Notes: generated by a model from the sequence alone, not told the origin. A stretch of DNA of 64,000 bases from Sphingomonas sp. PAMC26645 (GCF_004795835.1 NZ_CP039249.1:186001-250000), one strand, 5' to 3'; numbered from the stretch's first letter, positions 1 to 12,350 are shown. Program-made: numbers and translations.

Positions 1-2
1 CG

Positions 3-236
3 CGGCCGGAGCTGTCGGGGCATTTCCATCCGAAGCTTCGGTTGCGCGTGCGGGGGAAGCAGGTGGCGCGGCGGTGTTTCGTGGCGACGTCGACGAAACT
101 GATCCTGCCGGCGTTCGGGTCGCTGACGGGCGGGCTGGACGTGGACCATCCGGAGATCGTGCGTGCGGTTGGGGTTGGGGCCGAGGCGATGGTGCCGGTG
201 GCGGACCGGATGCTGCGGTTTCCGGTTGCGGCCTAA
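3..236 (+). CDS. pdeM: Ligase-associated phosphoesterase PdeM, C-terminal part
   Basis: The frame is open from the window edge and ends at a TAA at 234-236, so only about 77 C-terminal residues are visible. A GHFHPK stretch near the start and a later LPAFG..TGG segment match the C-terminal part of calcineurin-type phosphoesterases of the PdeM group, in which the GH.H supplies metal ligands. That family acts with an ATP-dependent DNA ligase and a Lhr-type helicase in DNA repair. The partner genes would lie left of the window. The call is by motif only. Confidence 0.6.
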   Translation, partial: RPELSGHFHPKLRLRVRGKQVARRCFVATSTKLILPAFGSLTGGLDVDHPEIVRAVGVGAEAMVPVADRMLRFPVAA

Positions 237-307
237 GGTTCCTATCGTCACCCCGGAGCGGGTGCGATACTTCCCTGTCGAAACATCACCTCATCCCTCC
301 TTGTTCT

Positions 308-350
308 CCCGCGAAGGCGAGAGCCCAGTCTGGGTCCCCGCCTTCGCGGG
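308..350. repeat. REP-like palindrome between pdeM and msrA
   Basis: Arms CCCGCGAAGGCG and CGCCTTCGCGGG flank a short loop. The same arm type recurs at 5.3 kb. It lies between the convergent 3' ends of pdeM and msrA and could act as a terminator or be a dispersed sphingomonad repeat. Confidence 0.7.
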
Positions 351-401
351 GAAACAAGCTACTTAAGTCCAGTAATCTACTGGGGGCCCCGCTAACCGAA
401 T

Positions 402-1061
402 TCAGCTAGAAATCGTCGGAAACGCCGCGCGGAAAGCGGCTACCTTCGGCTTGTCCCACATCACGACATACGGGTGTGTGGGGTTTCGGTCGTAGAAATT
501 CTGGTGATACGCCTCGGCCGGATAGAACGTCCCCGTCTCCAGCTTCGTCACGATTGGCCCGGAGAACGCGTGCGTGGCACCGAGTTGCGCGATGTAAGCC
601 CGCGCGACCTGTGCCTGCGCGGGCGACTGCGGGAAGATCGCCGAGCGATAGCTGGTGCCGCTGTCCGGGCCCTGCCGGTTCAACGTCGTCGGATCATGCG
701 CGATCGAAAAATAGACGCGGAGCAGCGTACCGTAACTCACGACGCGGGGATCGTAGGCGATCTTGATGGCTTCGGCATGCTTCGTCGTCTCGGCGGAGAC
801 CTGGTCGTAGGTCGCGGTCGCCTTGGTGCCGCCGGCATAGCCGGTCGTGACGGCCTTCACGCCCTTCACATGCTCGAACACCGCTTCCATCGTCCAGAAG
901 CAGCCGCCCGCGAGTACCGCGGTCTGAATACCGGGCGCGGCGGGAAGGTCTGTCTTGACGGCGGGGATGACGACGGCGCGGGCGCCTTGCGCGGTGCCGG
1001 TGGCAATAAACGCACCGGCGATACCGATGGCGGCGAGCGTGGCGAGAAGCGGCTTTTTCAT
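402..1061 (-). CDS. msrA: Peptide-methionine (S)-S-oxide reductase MsrA, exported
   Basis: MsrA reduces the S-epimer of methionine sulfoxide in proteins. The GCFW active-site motif is present, with the catalytic Cys at about residue 54, followed by typical MsrA segments (TGYAGG, HAEAI, HDPTT..RQG.D.G..YRSAI). The first ~25 residues form a basic-hydrophobic signal peptide, so the enzyme should work in the periplasm. A second ATG lies 12 bases upstream at 1073; 1061 is preferred because it begins directly at the signal peptide. A second MsrA domain exists in the fusion at 19.9 kb, which has no signal peptide. Confidence 0.93.
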   Translation of the reverse strand: MKKPLLATLAAIGIAGAFIATGTAQGARAVVIPAVKTDLPAAPGIQTAVLAGGCFWTMEAVFEHVKGVKAVTTGYAGGTKATATYDQVSAETTKHAEAIKIAYDPRVVSYGTLLRVYFSIAHDPTTLNRQGPDSGTSYRSAIFPQSPAQAQVARAYIAQLGATHAFSGPIVTKLETGTFYPAEAYHQNFYDRNPTHPYVVMWDKPKVAAFRAAFPTISS

Positions 1062-1125
1062 GCTTTGATACATGGGGTTGCGCTTGCGCTTCGCTAGGCC
1101 ATCGTTGCAGTTACCAAGTGGGCAT

Positions 1126-1275
1126 TTATCGCGCGGTGGCGGAGACGCTGTGCTCGAAATGGCTGGCGAAGGTCTGGCGGGCTTCGGCGGGCTGGAGTGC
1201 GAGCAAGCCGATGGCGCCGAGGACGAAACCGCCGCTGAACTGCCAGAAGAAACTCGACTTTACGATGCTGCGCAT
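1126..1275 (-). CDS. Small single-pass membrane protein (49 aa)
   Basis: A 49-residue frame starts at an ATG and ends with TAA. The N-terminus is MRSIVKSSFF. A glycine/leucine-rich hydrophobic segment (about residues 15-27) is followed by a polar tail. It lies upstream of msrA on the same strand, in a gap that otherwise holds no gene. It has no recognised family. The frame bias and a plausible transmembrane helix support it. Confidence 0.5.
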   Translation of the reverse strand: MRSIVKSSFFWQFSGGFVLGAIGLLALQPAEARQTFASHFEHSVSATAR

Positions 1276-1485
1276 GATGCGATCCCAATGAAACCCAGTG
1301 ATGGCGCCGACCGGATAGGTCAGCGTCAGTTACGGACCGGCATGTCGTAGAGATGCCGGTCAACCACAATGTCGTTTTTAGAAACTCTCGATTAACGCGC
1401 CGTGGCCGATGCGTTCATCGTGCAGCAGGCATCGCCCGGCAGGGTTGCCGGAAGATGTCGCCGCGTGTCTCGAATGTTGCCGGCG

Positions 1486-4496
<3,011 letters not shown>

Positions 4497-4576
4497 CGTC
4501 GCGACTGTTGCACGGAGCGCGAGGCAAACCGCAAGCGGCGATTGCTCCAACGGACGCGCTATCCTATTTCGAGGGC

Positions 4577-5254
4577 ATGACAAATCCTCCCCTCCGCGCT
4601 GCGCCCCCGCTCCGTGCTGCCATCGTGCCCGTCACGCCGATCCAGCAGAACTGCACGATTATCTGGTGCACCGCGACGATGAAGGCGGCGGTGATCGATC
4701 CAGGCGGCGACCTGCCGCGGATCATGGCGGCGGTCGAACAGGCGGGGGTCACGGTCGAGAAGATCCTGCTGACGCACGGGCATATCGATCATGCCGGCGG
4801 TGCGAAGCGGCTGTCGAACGATCTCGGCGTGCCGATCGAGGGGCCGCACGAGGCGGACCGGTTCTGGTTGCAACGGCTCGATCAGGGCGGGCCGAAATAC
4901 GGGATCTCCGGCGTGAATTTCGAGCCCGACCGGTGGCTGGTCGAGGGTGATACGGTGTCGGTCGGCGACCTTGTGCTCGATGTGTACGAGACGCCGGGGC
5001 ATACCGAGGGGCATGTGATCTTCCACCACGCGCCGTCGAAGTTCGCGCAGGTGGGGGATGTGCTGTTCCAGGGGTCGGTCGGGCGATCGGACATGCCTGG
5101 AGGGAATCACGAGACGCTCGTGAAGTCGATCGTCGAGAAGCTGTGGCCGCTGGGGAGCGATACGAGCTTCATTCCGGGGCATGGGCCGGCGAGCACGTTT
5201 GCGCATGAGCGGGCGACGAATATGTTCGTTAGCGATCGGGCGCTGGCGGGGTAG
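4577..5254 (+). CDS. Metallo-beta-lactamase-fold hydrolase, glyoxalase II-like
   Basis: This 225-residue protein carries the di-metal motif THGHIDH (ligands H67, H69, D71, H72), a later GHTEGH and a PGHGP. It matches the small glyoxalase II-like YcbL group, thought to hydrolyse thioesters such as S-lactoylglutathione. The start follows a GAGGG ribosome site and fits the family N-terminus, whereas the longer open frame from 4376 runs antisense through pabBC. The gene ends in the palindromic repeat region shared with the convergent peptidase. Confidence 0.88.
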   Translation: MTNPPLRAAPPLRAAIVPVTPIQQNCTIIWCTATMKAAVIDPGGDLPRIMAAVEQAGVTVEKILLTHGHIDHAGGAKRLSNDLGVPIEGPHEADRFWLQRLDQGGPKYGISGVNFEPDRWLVEGDTVSVGDLVLDVYETPGHTEGHVIFHHAPSKFAQVGDVLFQGSVGRSDMPGGNHETLVKSIVEKLWPLGSDTSFIPGHGPASTFAHERATNMFVSDRALAG

Positions 5255-5291
5255 ATTGCTACCGTTCCCCCGCGAAACCTCCTGCTCCCTT

Positions 5292-5358
5292 GCGAACGCG
5301 GGGGTCCAGGGTACCAAGCGGCAGTGCCTGTAACCCTGGGCTCCCGCCTTCGCGGGAG
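5292..5358. repeat. Imperfect palindromic repeat
   Basis: Arms with GGGTCCAGGGTACC and GTAACCCTGGGCTCCC flank a short loop, and the outer arms carry GCGAACGCGGG and CCTTCGCGGGAG. It lies just downstream of the hydrolase gene and resembles the repeat at 308-350. Confidence 0.6.
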
Positions 5359-5389
5359 AACAAGAAGAAACGCGTCCATCACAATCACT

Positions 5390-5493
5390 CCACCCCGGCG
5401 AAGGCCGGGGCCCAATTGGGGGACGGTGATTGGCGGATGAGGCGCTCCGTTACAGCAACCTTTCCAATTGGGCCCCGGCCTTCGCCGGGGTGG
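5390..5493. repeat. 30-bp perfect inverted repeat, likely bidirectional terminator or REPIN
   Basis: Arms at 5390-5419 and 5464-5493 are perfect reverse complements over 30 bases, separated by 44 bases. They start CCACCCCGGCGAAGG. The repeat lies between two convergent genes (hydrolase and M28 peptidase), where it could end transcription from both sides. The doublet of palindromes with a spacer also resembles REPIN-type elements mobilised by RAYT transposases; no such transposase is seen here. Confidence 0.75.
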
Positions 5494-5516
5494 TACTGGG
5501 GTGTGAAGGCGACCTT

Positions 5517-7142
5517 CTACTGCCGCTCCCCCACCGTCTGAGCCCGCACAGACTTGAATTCCGACCCATCGCGCCATTCCGGCCACAACCGGCTGTTCGC
5601 CAGCTTCGTGCCGATCGTCTTGAACAGGTCCACGTCCTGCGCCGCGCCGCGCAGATCCCAGTCCACACCCCACGCGTCACACGTCTGGTGATAGCATTTC
5701 ATATAGCCGTCGAGCCACGCCTGCCCCGCGGTCCGGCCGCCCTTGACCAGATCGGGTGCGCCGCTGATCGCCATCAGCAACAGCGTCGGCACGCCGCGCC
5801 GTGCGACCGAGAAATGGTCGGCGCGGTAGAACAGCCCGCGTTCGGGGAGCGCTTCCGGCGTCACGACGCGGCCTTGCGCTTTCGCCGCATCGCTGAGCAT
5901 CTCCTCAAGACTGTTCTGGCCCGCCCCTACCAGCATGACGTCCTTGGCAGGGCCTGCCGTCTGGAGGATGTCCAGCGTCAGGTTGGCGACCGTCTTGGCG
6001 GCCGGATAGACTGGGTTCACCGCATAGGTCTCCGACCCGAGCAACCCGCGCTCCTCGCCGCTCCACAGCGCGAAGACGAGGCTGCGATCGGTGCGGGGGG
6101 CCTTGGCGAAGTTGCGCGCGAGTTCGAGGACGCCCGCCACGCCGAGGCCGTCGTCGTTGGCGCCGGGGCGGATGGTGCGCCCCTGCGCATCGGGCGCACC
6201 GATGCCGTACGCGTCCCAGTGCGCGCCGAACATCACGACTTCGTCCGCGTGCCTGGTGCCCGGCAGCTTGGCGAGCACGTTCTGGCTTACGGCGGTGTCG
6301 TGCTTGACCGGCAGGTCGGTGGTGAACGCCTGCTTCAGCGCGACCGGACGGAAGTCGCTCCGCCGCGCCGCCTTGCGCAACGCCGCCAGATCGAGGCCCG
6401 AGCTTGCGAACAACCGGGTCGCCGCACCGCCCTCCAGCCATCCCTGGAGCATCACCCGCGACTCGGGATCCTTCCGGACGATATCGTAATTCTCGCCGGC
6501 AGGGGCGGTGACCGTGTTCCAGCCGTAACCAGCGCCCGCCGTGTCGTGGACGATCAGCGCGCCGACCGCGCCACGTCGCGCGGCTTCCTCGTATTTGTAC
6601 GTCCAGCGGCCGTAATAGGTCATCCGGCGATCACCGAACTTGCCCTTCGCATCGTCGCCGGCGACCGCCTCGAAATCGGGATCGTTGACGAGGAACACCG
6701 CGACCTTGCCCTTGAGGTCGAGGCCCTTGAAGTCGTCCCAGCCGCGCTCGGGCGCGCTGACGCCGTAACCGACGAACACCATCGGTGCGTTGGCGATCGC
6801 GACGCGGTCGACGCCGCGGACGGTGCTGAGATAGACGTCGCGGCCCTGAACGAGCGCGGTGTCGCCGGCGCGGACGGTGCCCGCGCCCATCCGGGTGTGG
6901 ACGAGCGGCACGGGTTGCGTCCAGCTGCCGTTCGGGCCGCCGGGTTGCGCCTTCATCGCCTTGAACTGCGCGATCAGCCAGGCGATCGTCTTGGTCTCAC
7001 CCGGCGTTCCGGGCGCACGGCCCTCGAACGAGTCGGAGGCGAGCGTCTTCACGTCGGCGGACAACCGCTCTGGCGAAACTTGCGCCACTGAAGGCGACGC
7101 GGTCAGCAGCGCGGCAGCGGTAAGATAGCGAAGCGCGCTCAT
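5517..7142 (-). CDS. Secreted M28-family zinc peptidase
   Basis: This 541-residue protein begins with a signal peptide (MSALRYLTAAALL..). A protease-associated insert near residues 130-260 is followed by the M28 catalytic core: HWDAYG (metal His), ANDDGLG (bridging Asp), GEERGLLGS (catalytic and metal Glu) and a later ADHFSVA. It should be a periplasmic or outer-membrane aminopeptidase releasing N-terminal residues from peptides. The ATG overlaps the stop of the upstream MAPEG gene by four bases, so the two are cotranscribed. The longer frame to 7673 is antisense extension. Confidence 0.9.
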   Translation of the reverse strand: MSALRYLTAAALLTASPSVAQVSPERLSADVKTLASDSFEGRAPGTPGETKTIAWLIAQFKAMKAQPGGPNGSWTQPVPLVHTRMGAGTVRAGDTALVQGRDVYLSTVRGVDRVAIANAPMVFVGYGVSAPERGWDDFKGLDLKGKVAVFLVNDPDFEAVAGDDAKGKFGDRRMTYYGRWTYKYEEAARRGAVGALIVHDTAGAGYGWNTVTAPAGENYDIVRKDPESRVMLQGWLEGGAATRLFASSGLDLAALRKAARRSDFRPVALKQAFTTDLPVKHDTAVSQNVLAKLPGTRHADEVVMFGAHWDAYGIGAPDAQGRTIRPGANDDGLGVAGVLELARNFAKAPRTDRSLVFALWSGEERGLLGSETYAVNPVYPAAKTVANLTLDILQTAGPAKDVMLVGAGQNSLEEMLSDAAKAQGRVVTPEALPERGLFYRADHFSVARRGVPTLLLMAISGAPDLVKGGRTAGQAWLDGYMKCYHQTCDAWGVDWDLRGAAQDVDLFKTIGTKLANSRLWPEWRDGSEFKSVRAQTVGERQ

Positions 7143-7582
7143 GCCCGGCCGCCCGACGGCACGACCTGGAAGGTCTTCGCGGCCGGCACCGCGTTCGCCT
7201 GATATGCGATCGCCAGCGCCCATCCGGCCAGCACCGCCATCAGCGCCCAGGTCGCCAACGCACCCCCTGCCCGCGGCACGCTCGACGTCGTCCGGTCCAT
7301 CCCAAACGCGTGAGCGATTCGCGCGATCACGAACACCGCGCCGGCGATCCACAGCCATAGCGTCGATCCACCGGCGAGCTCGATCAGCCCCATCAGGATC
7401 AGGATGAACGGCGCATATTCGGTGAAGTTGGCATGCGCGCGCATCCGCGCCTGCAGGCGGTGGTTGCCGTCGTCGCCGATCAGCACGCTTTCCTTCACGC
7501 GCATCGGCACGATTCGGAAGGCGAGCCACAGGTTGACGACGGCGGCAGCCGCGGCGATCGTCAGCGTTACGGGTAATATCAC
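7139..7582 (-). CDS. MAPEG-family membrane protein
   Basis: This 147-residue protein has four hydrophobic segments and the MAPEG signature region (R..A..NF.EYAPF near residues 47-60). Members resemble eukaryotic glutathione-dependent membrane enzymes; the bacterial YecN-type proteins have no settled role. The start is a GTG at 7582. The stop overlaps the start of the M28 peptidase gene, which suggests translational coupling but not an obvious shared pathway. Confidence 0.85.
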   Translation of the reverse strand: MILPVTLTIAAAAAVVNLWLAFRIVPMRVKESVLIGDDGNHRLQARMRAHANFTEYAPFILILMGLIELAGGSTLWLWIAGAVFVIARIAHAFGMDRTTSSVPRAGGALATWALMAVLAGWALAIAYQANAVPAAKTFQVVPSGGRA

Positions 7583-7819
7583 GGCGTTGCCCCTCGAATA
7601 TCAGGTCTTTTGTCAGGCGCACGCCCTGCCACTCGAGATCAAGGGTTGCAACGTGGGGGGCGGAAGCTTGCAACGCGGGGTGAAATCGCTATAGCGCCAC
7701 GCTTCGCGAGCGTCAGGCCGCATGGGTTGCTTCAGGCGGCCGGCATTCTTGTCGGTTGCCTGTGTCCTGTGTCCGGACGTACTCGGAGCCCCGACCTTTA
7801 GATTGAACAAGGTGCCGAA

Positions 7820-7999
7820 ATGGCCGTCCCCAAAAGAAAAACCTCGCCCTCCAAGCGCGGCATGCGCCGTGGCCACGACTCGCTCACGATCGCGTCGTTC
7901 CAGGAATGCCCCAACTGTGGCGAATTGAAGCGTCCGCACAACCTGTGCGGTTCGTGCGGTCACTATAACGGTCGCGAAATCCTCTCGATCGAGGGCTGA
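7820..7999 (+). CDS. rpmF: 50S ribosomal protein bL32
   Basis: This 59-residue basic protein begins [14 protein letters not shown] and contains a CPNCGE..CGSCGHY four-cysteine zinc site, as in zinc-binding bL32. It is followed 41 bases later by plsX, the conserved proteobacterial arrangement linking ribosome and phospholipid synthesis. Confidence 0.97.
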   Translation: MAVPKRKTSPSKRGMRRGHDSLTIASFQECPNCGELKRPHNLCGSCGHYNGREILSIEG

Positions 8000-8040
8000 G
8001 GCTTCCGTCCGGAACCTCTAACTTGAACGAAGGATAAGCG

Positions 8041-9069
8041 ATGCCCGACAGCGGCTGGATCGCGGTCGATGCGATGGGTGGCGATGACGGGCTGGCAGTG
8101 ATGCTCGCCGGTGTCGCTCGCGCGCGTCATCAATTCGAGGGCATGCGCTTCCTGCTGGTCGGCGACGAAGCTGCGATTCGCGAGGGGCTGAAGGCTCATC
8201 CGAACCTATCGCAGCATTCGGAGATCGTCCACGCGCCGGAAGTCGTCGGGTCGAGCGACAAGCCGACCCAGGCGATTCGGCGTGCCAAGAAGACCTCGAT
8301 GGGCATCGCGATCGACCTGGTGAAACAGGGTCGCGCCGCCGCTGCGGTGTCGTCGGGGAATACCGGCGCGCTGATGGCGATGGCGAAGCTGTCGTTGCGG
8401 ATGCTGCCCGGGATCGACCGGCCGGCGCTCGCGGCGCGTCTGCCGACGCTCGGCGACACCGACATGGTGATGCTCGACCTCGGCGCGAACACCGAATGCG
8501 ACGCGCGCAACCTCGTCCAGTTCGCGATCATGGGCGCCGCCTATGCCCGCACCGCGCTCGACATCCCGCATCCTCGCGTCGCGCTGCTGAATATCGGCAG
8601 CGAGGACATGAAGGGTACGGACGAGATCCGTGATGCGGCGGCCCAGCTGCGTGCGACGCCCGCTGTCGACATGCAGTTCAACGGCTTCATCGAAGGCGAC
8701 CGCCTGTCGCGCGGCGAGGTCGACGTCGTCGTGTGCGACGGATTCTCAGGCAACATCGCGCTGAAGACCGCCGAGGGCACCGCGCGATTCGTCGCCGACC
8801 TGCTCAAGCGCGCGTTCCGCAGTTCGGTGCGGTCGAAGCTCGGCTTCCTGATCTCACGGCCGGCGACCGAGTTGCTGCGCGATCACCTCGATCCCAACAA
8901 TCACAACGGTGCGGTATTCCTCGGGCTCAACGGCATCGTCGTGAAGAGCCACGGCGGCGCTACCGAGCGCGGCGTCGCGACGGCGATCGGCAATGCCGCC
9001 AAGATGGTGCGAAACGATCTGGTGCGGCGGATCGCCGATGATCTTGGCAGCGTGGAGAAGGCGGCATGA
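8041..9069 (+). CDS. plsX: Phosphate acyltransferase PlsX
   Basis: PlsX makes acyl-phosphate from acyl-ACP for the first step of phospholipid synthesis. The 342-residue protein opens with the family's [10 protein letters not shown] and has SSGNTGA and the later [12 protein letters not shown] segment. Its length is normal. The gene follows rpmF and its stop overlaps the fabH start in ATGA. Confidence 0.96.
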   Translation: MPDSGWIAVDAMGGDDGLAVMLAGVARARHQFEGMRFLLVGDEAAIREGLKAHPNLSQHSEIVHAPEVVGSSDKPTQAIRRAKKTSMGIAIDLVKQGRAAAAVSSGNTGALMAMAKLSLRMLPGIDRPALAARLPTLGDTDMVMLDLGANTECDARNLVQFAIMGAAYARTALDIPHPRVALLNIGSEDMKGTDEIRDAAAQLRATPAVDMQFNGFIEGDRLSRGEVDVVVCDGFSGNIALKTAEGTARFVADLLKRAFRSSVRSKLGFLISRPATELLRDHLDPNNHNGAVFLGLNGIVVKSHGGATERGVATAIGNAAKMVRNDLVRRIADDLGSVEKAA

Positions 9070-10034
9070 TCCGTTCGGTCGTCATCGGCACCGGCTCCGC
9101 CCTGCCCGCGCGTCGCGTCTCGAACGCCGAGCTGGCGGAGCAGGTCGATACGAGCGACGAGTGGATCGTCGAGCGCACCGGCATCCGCTTCCGTCACATC
9201 GCCGGCGAAGGCGAGACGACCGCGACACTGGCCGCCGACGCATGCCGCGCGGCTTTGACGGCGGCGGGGATCGAAGCCGACAGCATCGACCTGATCGTTC
9301 TCGCCACCGCGACCCCCGACCAGACCTTCCCCGCCAGCGCCACCAAGGTGCAGGCTATGCTCGGCATCAACGATTGCGTCGCGTTCGACGTGGCGGCGGT
9401 CTGCTCGGGCTTCCTGTACGCGGTGCAGGTGGTCGACAGCATGATCCGCAGCGGCGTCGCCAAGCGCGCGCTGGTGATTGGCGCCGAGACGTTCAGCCGC
9501 ATCCTCGACTGGGAAGACCGGACGACGTGCGTGCTATTCGGCGACGGCGCCGGCGCGATCGTGCTGGAGGCGCAGGAGACCGCGGACGAAGGTGGTCGCG
9601 GCATCCTGACGACCAAGCTGCACGCGGACGGCCGTCACAACGCGCTTCTCTATGTCGACGGCGGCGTCTCGACGACCGGCACCGTCGGCAAGCTGCGCAT
9701 GAAGGGCCGCGAGGTCTTCCGCCACGCGGTCACCAACCTGGCTTCGGTGATGACCGAGTCGCTGGCGATGGCTGGCTTGTCTTCGGATCAGGTCGACTGG
9801 GTCGTGCCGCATCAGGCGAACGCGCGGATCCTCGACGCGACCGCGCGCAAACTGGGCCTCGCGGCGGGCAAGGTGGTGGTCACCGTCGACCAGCATGCCA
9901 ACACGTCGGCCGCCTCCGTGCCGCTCGCGCTCGACGTCGCGGTGCGCGATGGACGTGTCCGACAAGGCCAGATCGTCGTACTCGAGGCGATGGGCGGCGG
10001 GTTTACCTGGGGCGCGGCGGTTATCCGCTTCTAA
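9066..10034 (+). CDS. fabH: 3-oxoacyl-ACP synthase III (KAS III)
   Basis: FabH condenses acetyl-CoA with malonyl-ACP to start fatty acid synthesis. The 322-residue protein has the catalytic Cys113 in AAVCSGF, the His in PHQANARI and the Asn in HANTSAAS, completing the Cys-His-Asn triad. Translation overlaps plsX. Confidence 0.97.
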   Translation: MIRSVVIGTGSALPARRVSNAELAEQVDTSDEWIVERTGIRFRHIAGEGETTATLAADACRAALTAAGIEADSIDLIVLATATPDQTFPASATKVQAMLGINDCVAFDVAAVCSGFLYAVQVVDSMIRSGVAKRALVIGAETFSRILDWEDRTTCVLFGDGAGAIVLEAQETADEGGRGILTTKLHADGRHNALLYVDGGVSTTGTVGKLRMKGREVFRHAVTNLASVMTESLAMAGLSSDQVDWVVPHQANARILDATARKLGLAAGKVVVTVDQHANTSAASVPLALDVAVRDGRVRQGQIVVLEAMGGGFTWGAAVIRF

Positions 10035-10128
10035 TCTCGTAGAAAGAGATCGATTCACTTGTAGAACAAAAGTTCTTCCGGTCGCGATCCTGCTTGTGTA
10101 GAGAAGCGCCGAGACTGGGAGCTTGCGA

Positions 10129-10428
10129 ATGACGATGACCGGTACATTGACGCGCGCCGATCTGGCCGAGTCCCTCCACCGCGAGGTGGGATTGTCGCGT
10201 GCGGATTCCTCGAAGATCGTGGAACAGATTCTTTCCGAGATGTGCGGCGCACTGTCCGAAGGCGAGAACGTCAAGATCTCGGGGTTCGGCACGTTCGTAC
10301 TCCGCGACAAGGGCGAGCGGGTCGGCCGTAATCCGAAGACGGGCATCGAGGTGCCGATCGCACCGCGTCGCGTCCTGACGTTCCGCGCGAGCCAGATGAT
10401 GCGTGAGCGCATCGTCGGCGCCGACTGA
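10129..10428 (+). CDS. ihfA: Integration host factor subunit alpha
   Basis: This 99-residue HU/IHF-fold protein has the arm motif GRNPKTG and a core [10 protein letters not shown]. The operon position between fabH and a MerR gene is the standard alphaproteobacterial place for ihfA. The ATG at 10129 is used; a TTG six bases earlier is less likely. IHF bends DNA and would also serve site-specific recombination of the elements at the right of the window. Confidence 0.95.
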   Translation: MTMTGTLTRADLAESLHREVGLSRADSSKIVEQILSEMCGALSEGENVKISGFGTFVLRDKGERVGRNPKTGIEVPIAPRRVLTFRASQMMRERIVGAD

Positions 10429-10435
10429 TTCTGTA

Positions 10436-10900
10436 ATGCCCGATGACGCCGATACTTCCGGTGGCGATTTTACGGACGACATCGACGTAGCGGGCGATCC
10501 CGGTTCCGACGACGGCAGCACATCCTTAGGTGCCGTGGGCATAGCGACGGCGGGGCCGGGCAAGGCGGGCGCTGCGTTCAGGACGATCGGCGAACTCTCG
10601 CGTGAGACCGGCCTGCCACAGCATATCCTGCGCTATTGGGAGACCCGGTTTCCGCAGTTGCGGCCGCTGCAGCGCGCGGGGAACCGGCGCTATTACCGTG
10701 CCGAGGATGCGGTATTGGTCCGGCGCATCGATACGCTGCTCAACCGCGAAGGTTATACCGTCCGCGGCGTGCAGCGACTGCTTGCGGCCGAAAAGACAAT
10801 GCCGGTCACGACCGACACAATCGAGCCGGTGATACCGGCGCTGCGTGCGATCCGCGCGCTTTTAGCGCAGGCGTTGGTCGAGGACGGCCGGCGCGCATAG
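10436..10900 (+). CDS. MerR-family transcriptional regulator
   Basis: This 154-residue protein has an acidic, disordered N-terminus of about 45 residues, then a winged HTH of MerR type (FRTIGELSRETGLPQHILRYWETRFPQL split across helix-turn-helix and wing). It starts 7 bases after ihfA. The same MerR gene follows ihfA in many sphingomonads and caulobacters; its ligand is unknown and no metal-binding cysteines are seen. Confidence 0.88.
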   Translation: MPDDADTSGGDFTDDIDVAGDPGSDDGSTSLGAVGIATAGPGKAGAAFRTIGELSRETGLPQHILRYWETRFPQLRPLQRAGNRRYYRAEDAVLVRRIDTLLNREGYTVRGVQRLLAAEKTMPVTTDTIEPVIPALRAIRALLAQALVEDGRRA

Positions 10901-10961
10901 CGCGTAACTGGCCGTCGTGAAGGGGAGAGGGGAAGGACGACGCCCTCCCCCCTCGCCGATC

Positions 10962-11477
10962 TCAATCCTCGCTGCCGAGCGTCTTCTTGGCGGCATCAAG
11001 CGCTGCCTTGCCGCCCTTGCGAACGGTCTTCACTGCGTCTTCCGACGCCTTCTCAACCGTTGCACCTGCCTTGCGACCAAGCCCGATCGACTTCGCCATC
11101 GCACGGCGCGCTTCCGAATAGGTCGCGGCGACCATCGGATAGTCGGACTTCAGGTTGAAGCGCTCGCGATACTGCTCCGGCGTCATGCCGTTGGTCGACA
11201 GGTGACGACGCAGCGTCTTGTACTTCTTGCCGTCGAGCATCGAGATGATGTGATCGGGCGATGCCAGCGACTTGCGGACCGAAACGGCTGGCTCGGACGT
11301 CGGCTGTGCTGTTGCCTCGGGCTCCGCTTCGCCATTGCCGACCAGCTTCTCGACGGCCGAATGCATCGCGACGAGGAACGCAGGCACGTCGTCGGCCGCA
11401 GTGCGCGTATTGGGGTTGGCAAGCCATGCTGCCGTCAGTTCGGCGGCGAGCTCGACTGTATTAAGTGTATCGGTCAC
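10962..11477 (-). CDS. MucR/Ros-family transcriptional regulator lacking zinc cysteines
   Basis: This 171-residue protein contains the MucR core, DGKKYKTLRRHL followed by MTPEQYRERFNL and a YPMVAATYSEARR segment (about residues 80-130). Ros/MucR proteins normally bind zinc with two Cys and two His. Here the Cys positions are not cysteine and only one of the histidines remains, as in some rhizobial homologues that still fold without zinc. The family binds AT-rich DNA and represses many genes, including virulence, motility and exopolysaccharide genes. The C-terminus is lysine/alanine-rich. A 13-bp palindrome lies 65 bases upstream. Confidence 0.85.
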   Translation of the reverse strand: MTDTLNTVELAAELTAAWLANPNTRTAADDVPAFLVAMHSAVEKLVGNGEAEPEATAQPTSEPAVSVRKSLASPDHIISMLDGKKYKTLRRHLSTNGMTPEQYRERFNLKSDYPMVAATYSEARRAMAKSIGLGRKAGATVEKASEDAVKTVRKGGKAALDAAKKTLGSED

Positions 11478-11898
11478 GGTATGTCCTTGAATTCGTAATG
11501 CACCCCTGCTGGCAGGCGCCTACTATATTTGTATGAAATTGAACACCAGGTGTTTAACATACGTGCATCATTACATTTTGTTCATCGTCCGACATAAATA
11601 TAATCGGCTTGACTGATACTGGCTGGGCTTCGTCGCTACTCCGGCCCCGCTCGGTAGATGTCGGAGTAGATGATCAAATCTATGAAACGTGCTGCATCGC
11701 GCGCGCAACACGGTAATATCACGCCGCATTAAGCGTATTGCATCCTTACCTATCATGGATAGGCGGCGCGGAAGTCCGGTGGGTAACTAGCGTTACTTGC
11801 TTATCGGCACGGATTTTGCGGAAGGTCGCCGGCGACCCTCTCGCTCGCGGACTGCCCGCGACATCGTGACGAACAGTCCTGTACCGCGAGTCCGACGC
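11478..11898. other. Intergenic region upstream of mucR
   Basis: No convincing gene is seen. The part next to mucR (11,520-11,610) is unusually AT-rich for this genome and contains the palindrome AACACCAGGTGTT at 11542-11554, a possible operator or autoregulatory site for the MucR-type gene. The short minus-strand frame at 11571-11756 has no coding character. Confidence 0.4.
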
Positions 11899-12183
11899 CT
11901 ATTTCGCCGACGCGACAATGCAATATAACAGGATTGGCACGCCGATCACGAGGATCATTAGGATAAGATTCACGTCGATGAAGCGGTTCAACCAGTTCGG
12001 CTGCTTGCGAGCGCGACGATCGCCATCATCGGCAGAATAGTTTTCGACGATCTCCAGTTCGAACTGGTTCGAGAAAAAATGCTTCGGCCTCATTCTAAGG
12101 AAGGGCTGCGAGGCGCGATCCTGCAGTTCGACGTCATGATCCGCCAAAGGGCGACTATCTTTATCAGGGTTCTGTTCCGACAC
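11899..12183 (-). CDS. Hypothetical protein with C-terminal membrane anchor
   Basis: This 94-residue protein has a charged N-terminal two thirds and a single hydrophobic helix (residues ~72-92) at the C-terminus, as in tail-anchored proteins. No family is recognised. The start ATG is at 12183, with the candidate small RNA gene and its terminator just upstream. Confidence 0.6.
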   Translation of the reverse strand: MSEQNPDKDSRPLADHDVELQDRASQPFLRMRPKHFFSNQFELEIVENYSADDGDRRARKQPNWLNRFIDVNLILMILVIGVPILLYCIVASAK

Positions 12184-12242
12184 TGTGCGGTTTCCGTTTA
12201 CTCGAGATCATGGGCGCGCAGAGCACGTCCCAAAGCTCAGAT

Positions 12243-12350
12243 CGAATAAAGCCCGAACTCGAACGGCGAACAGCCGCGAGCTCGGGCTAACCGCGTGCGG
12301 CGAGTTGACCCGAATGGTCGAGAAAACGCTTATGTGTCGCAGGAGCGTAC
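12243..12350 (-). ncRNA. Candidate small RNA with promoter and intrinsic terminator
   Basis: On the minus strand a TTGACA (12382-12387) and a TGTAAC-like -10 (12357-12362, spacing about 19) precede a stretch with no reading frame. This ends in a 12-bp near-perfect stem (AGCCCGAGCTCG with CGAGTTCGGGCT, 12250-12288) followed by TTTATT. That layout fits an sRNA of about 105 nt. The spacing is longer than the ideal 17, so the promoter is tentative. Confidence 0.35.

Noticed and set aside
5430..7091. 553-residue plus-strand frame
   Set aside because: Runs opposite the M28 peptidase, which has clear catalytic motifs; the plus frame has none.
8993..10042. 349-residue plus-strand frame over fabH
   Set aside because: Overlaps fabH in another frame and is R/P/G-rich without motifs.
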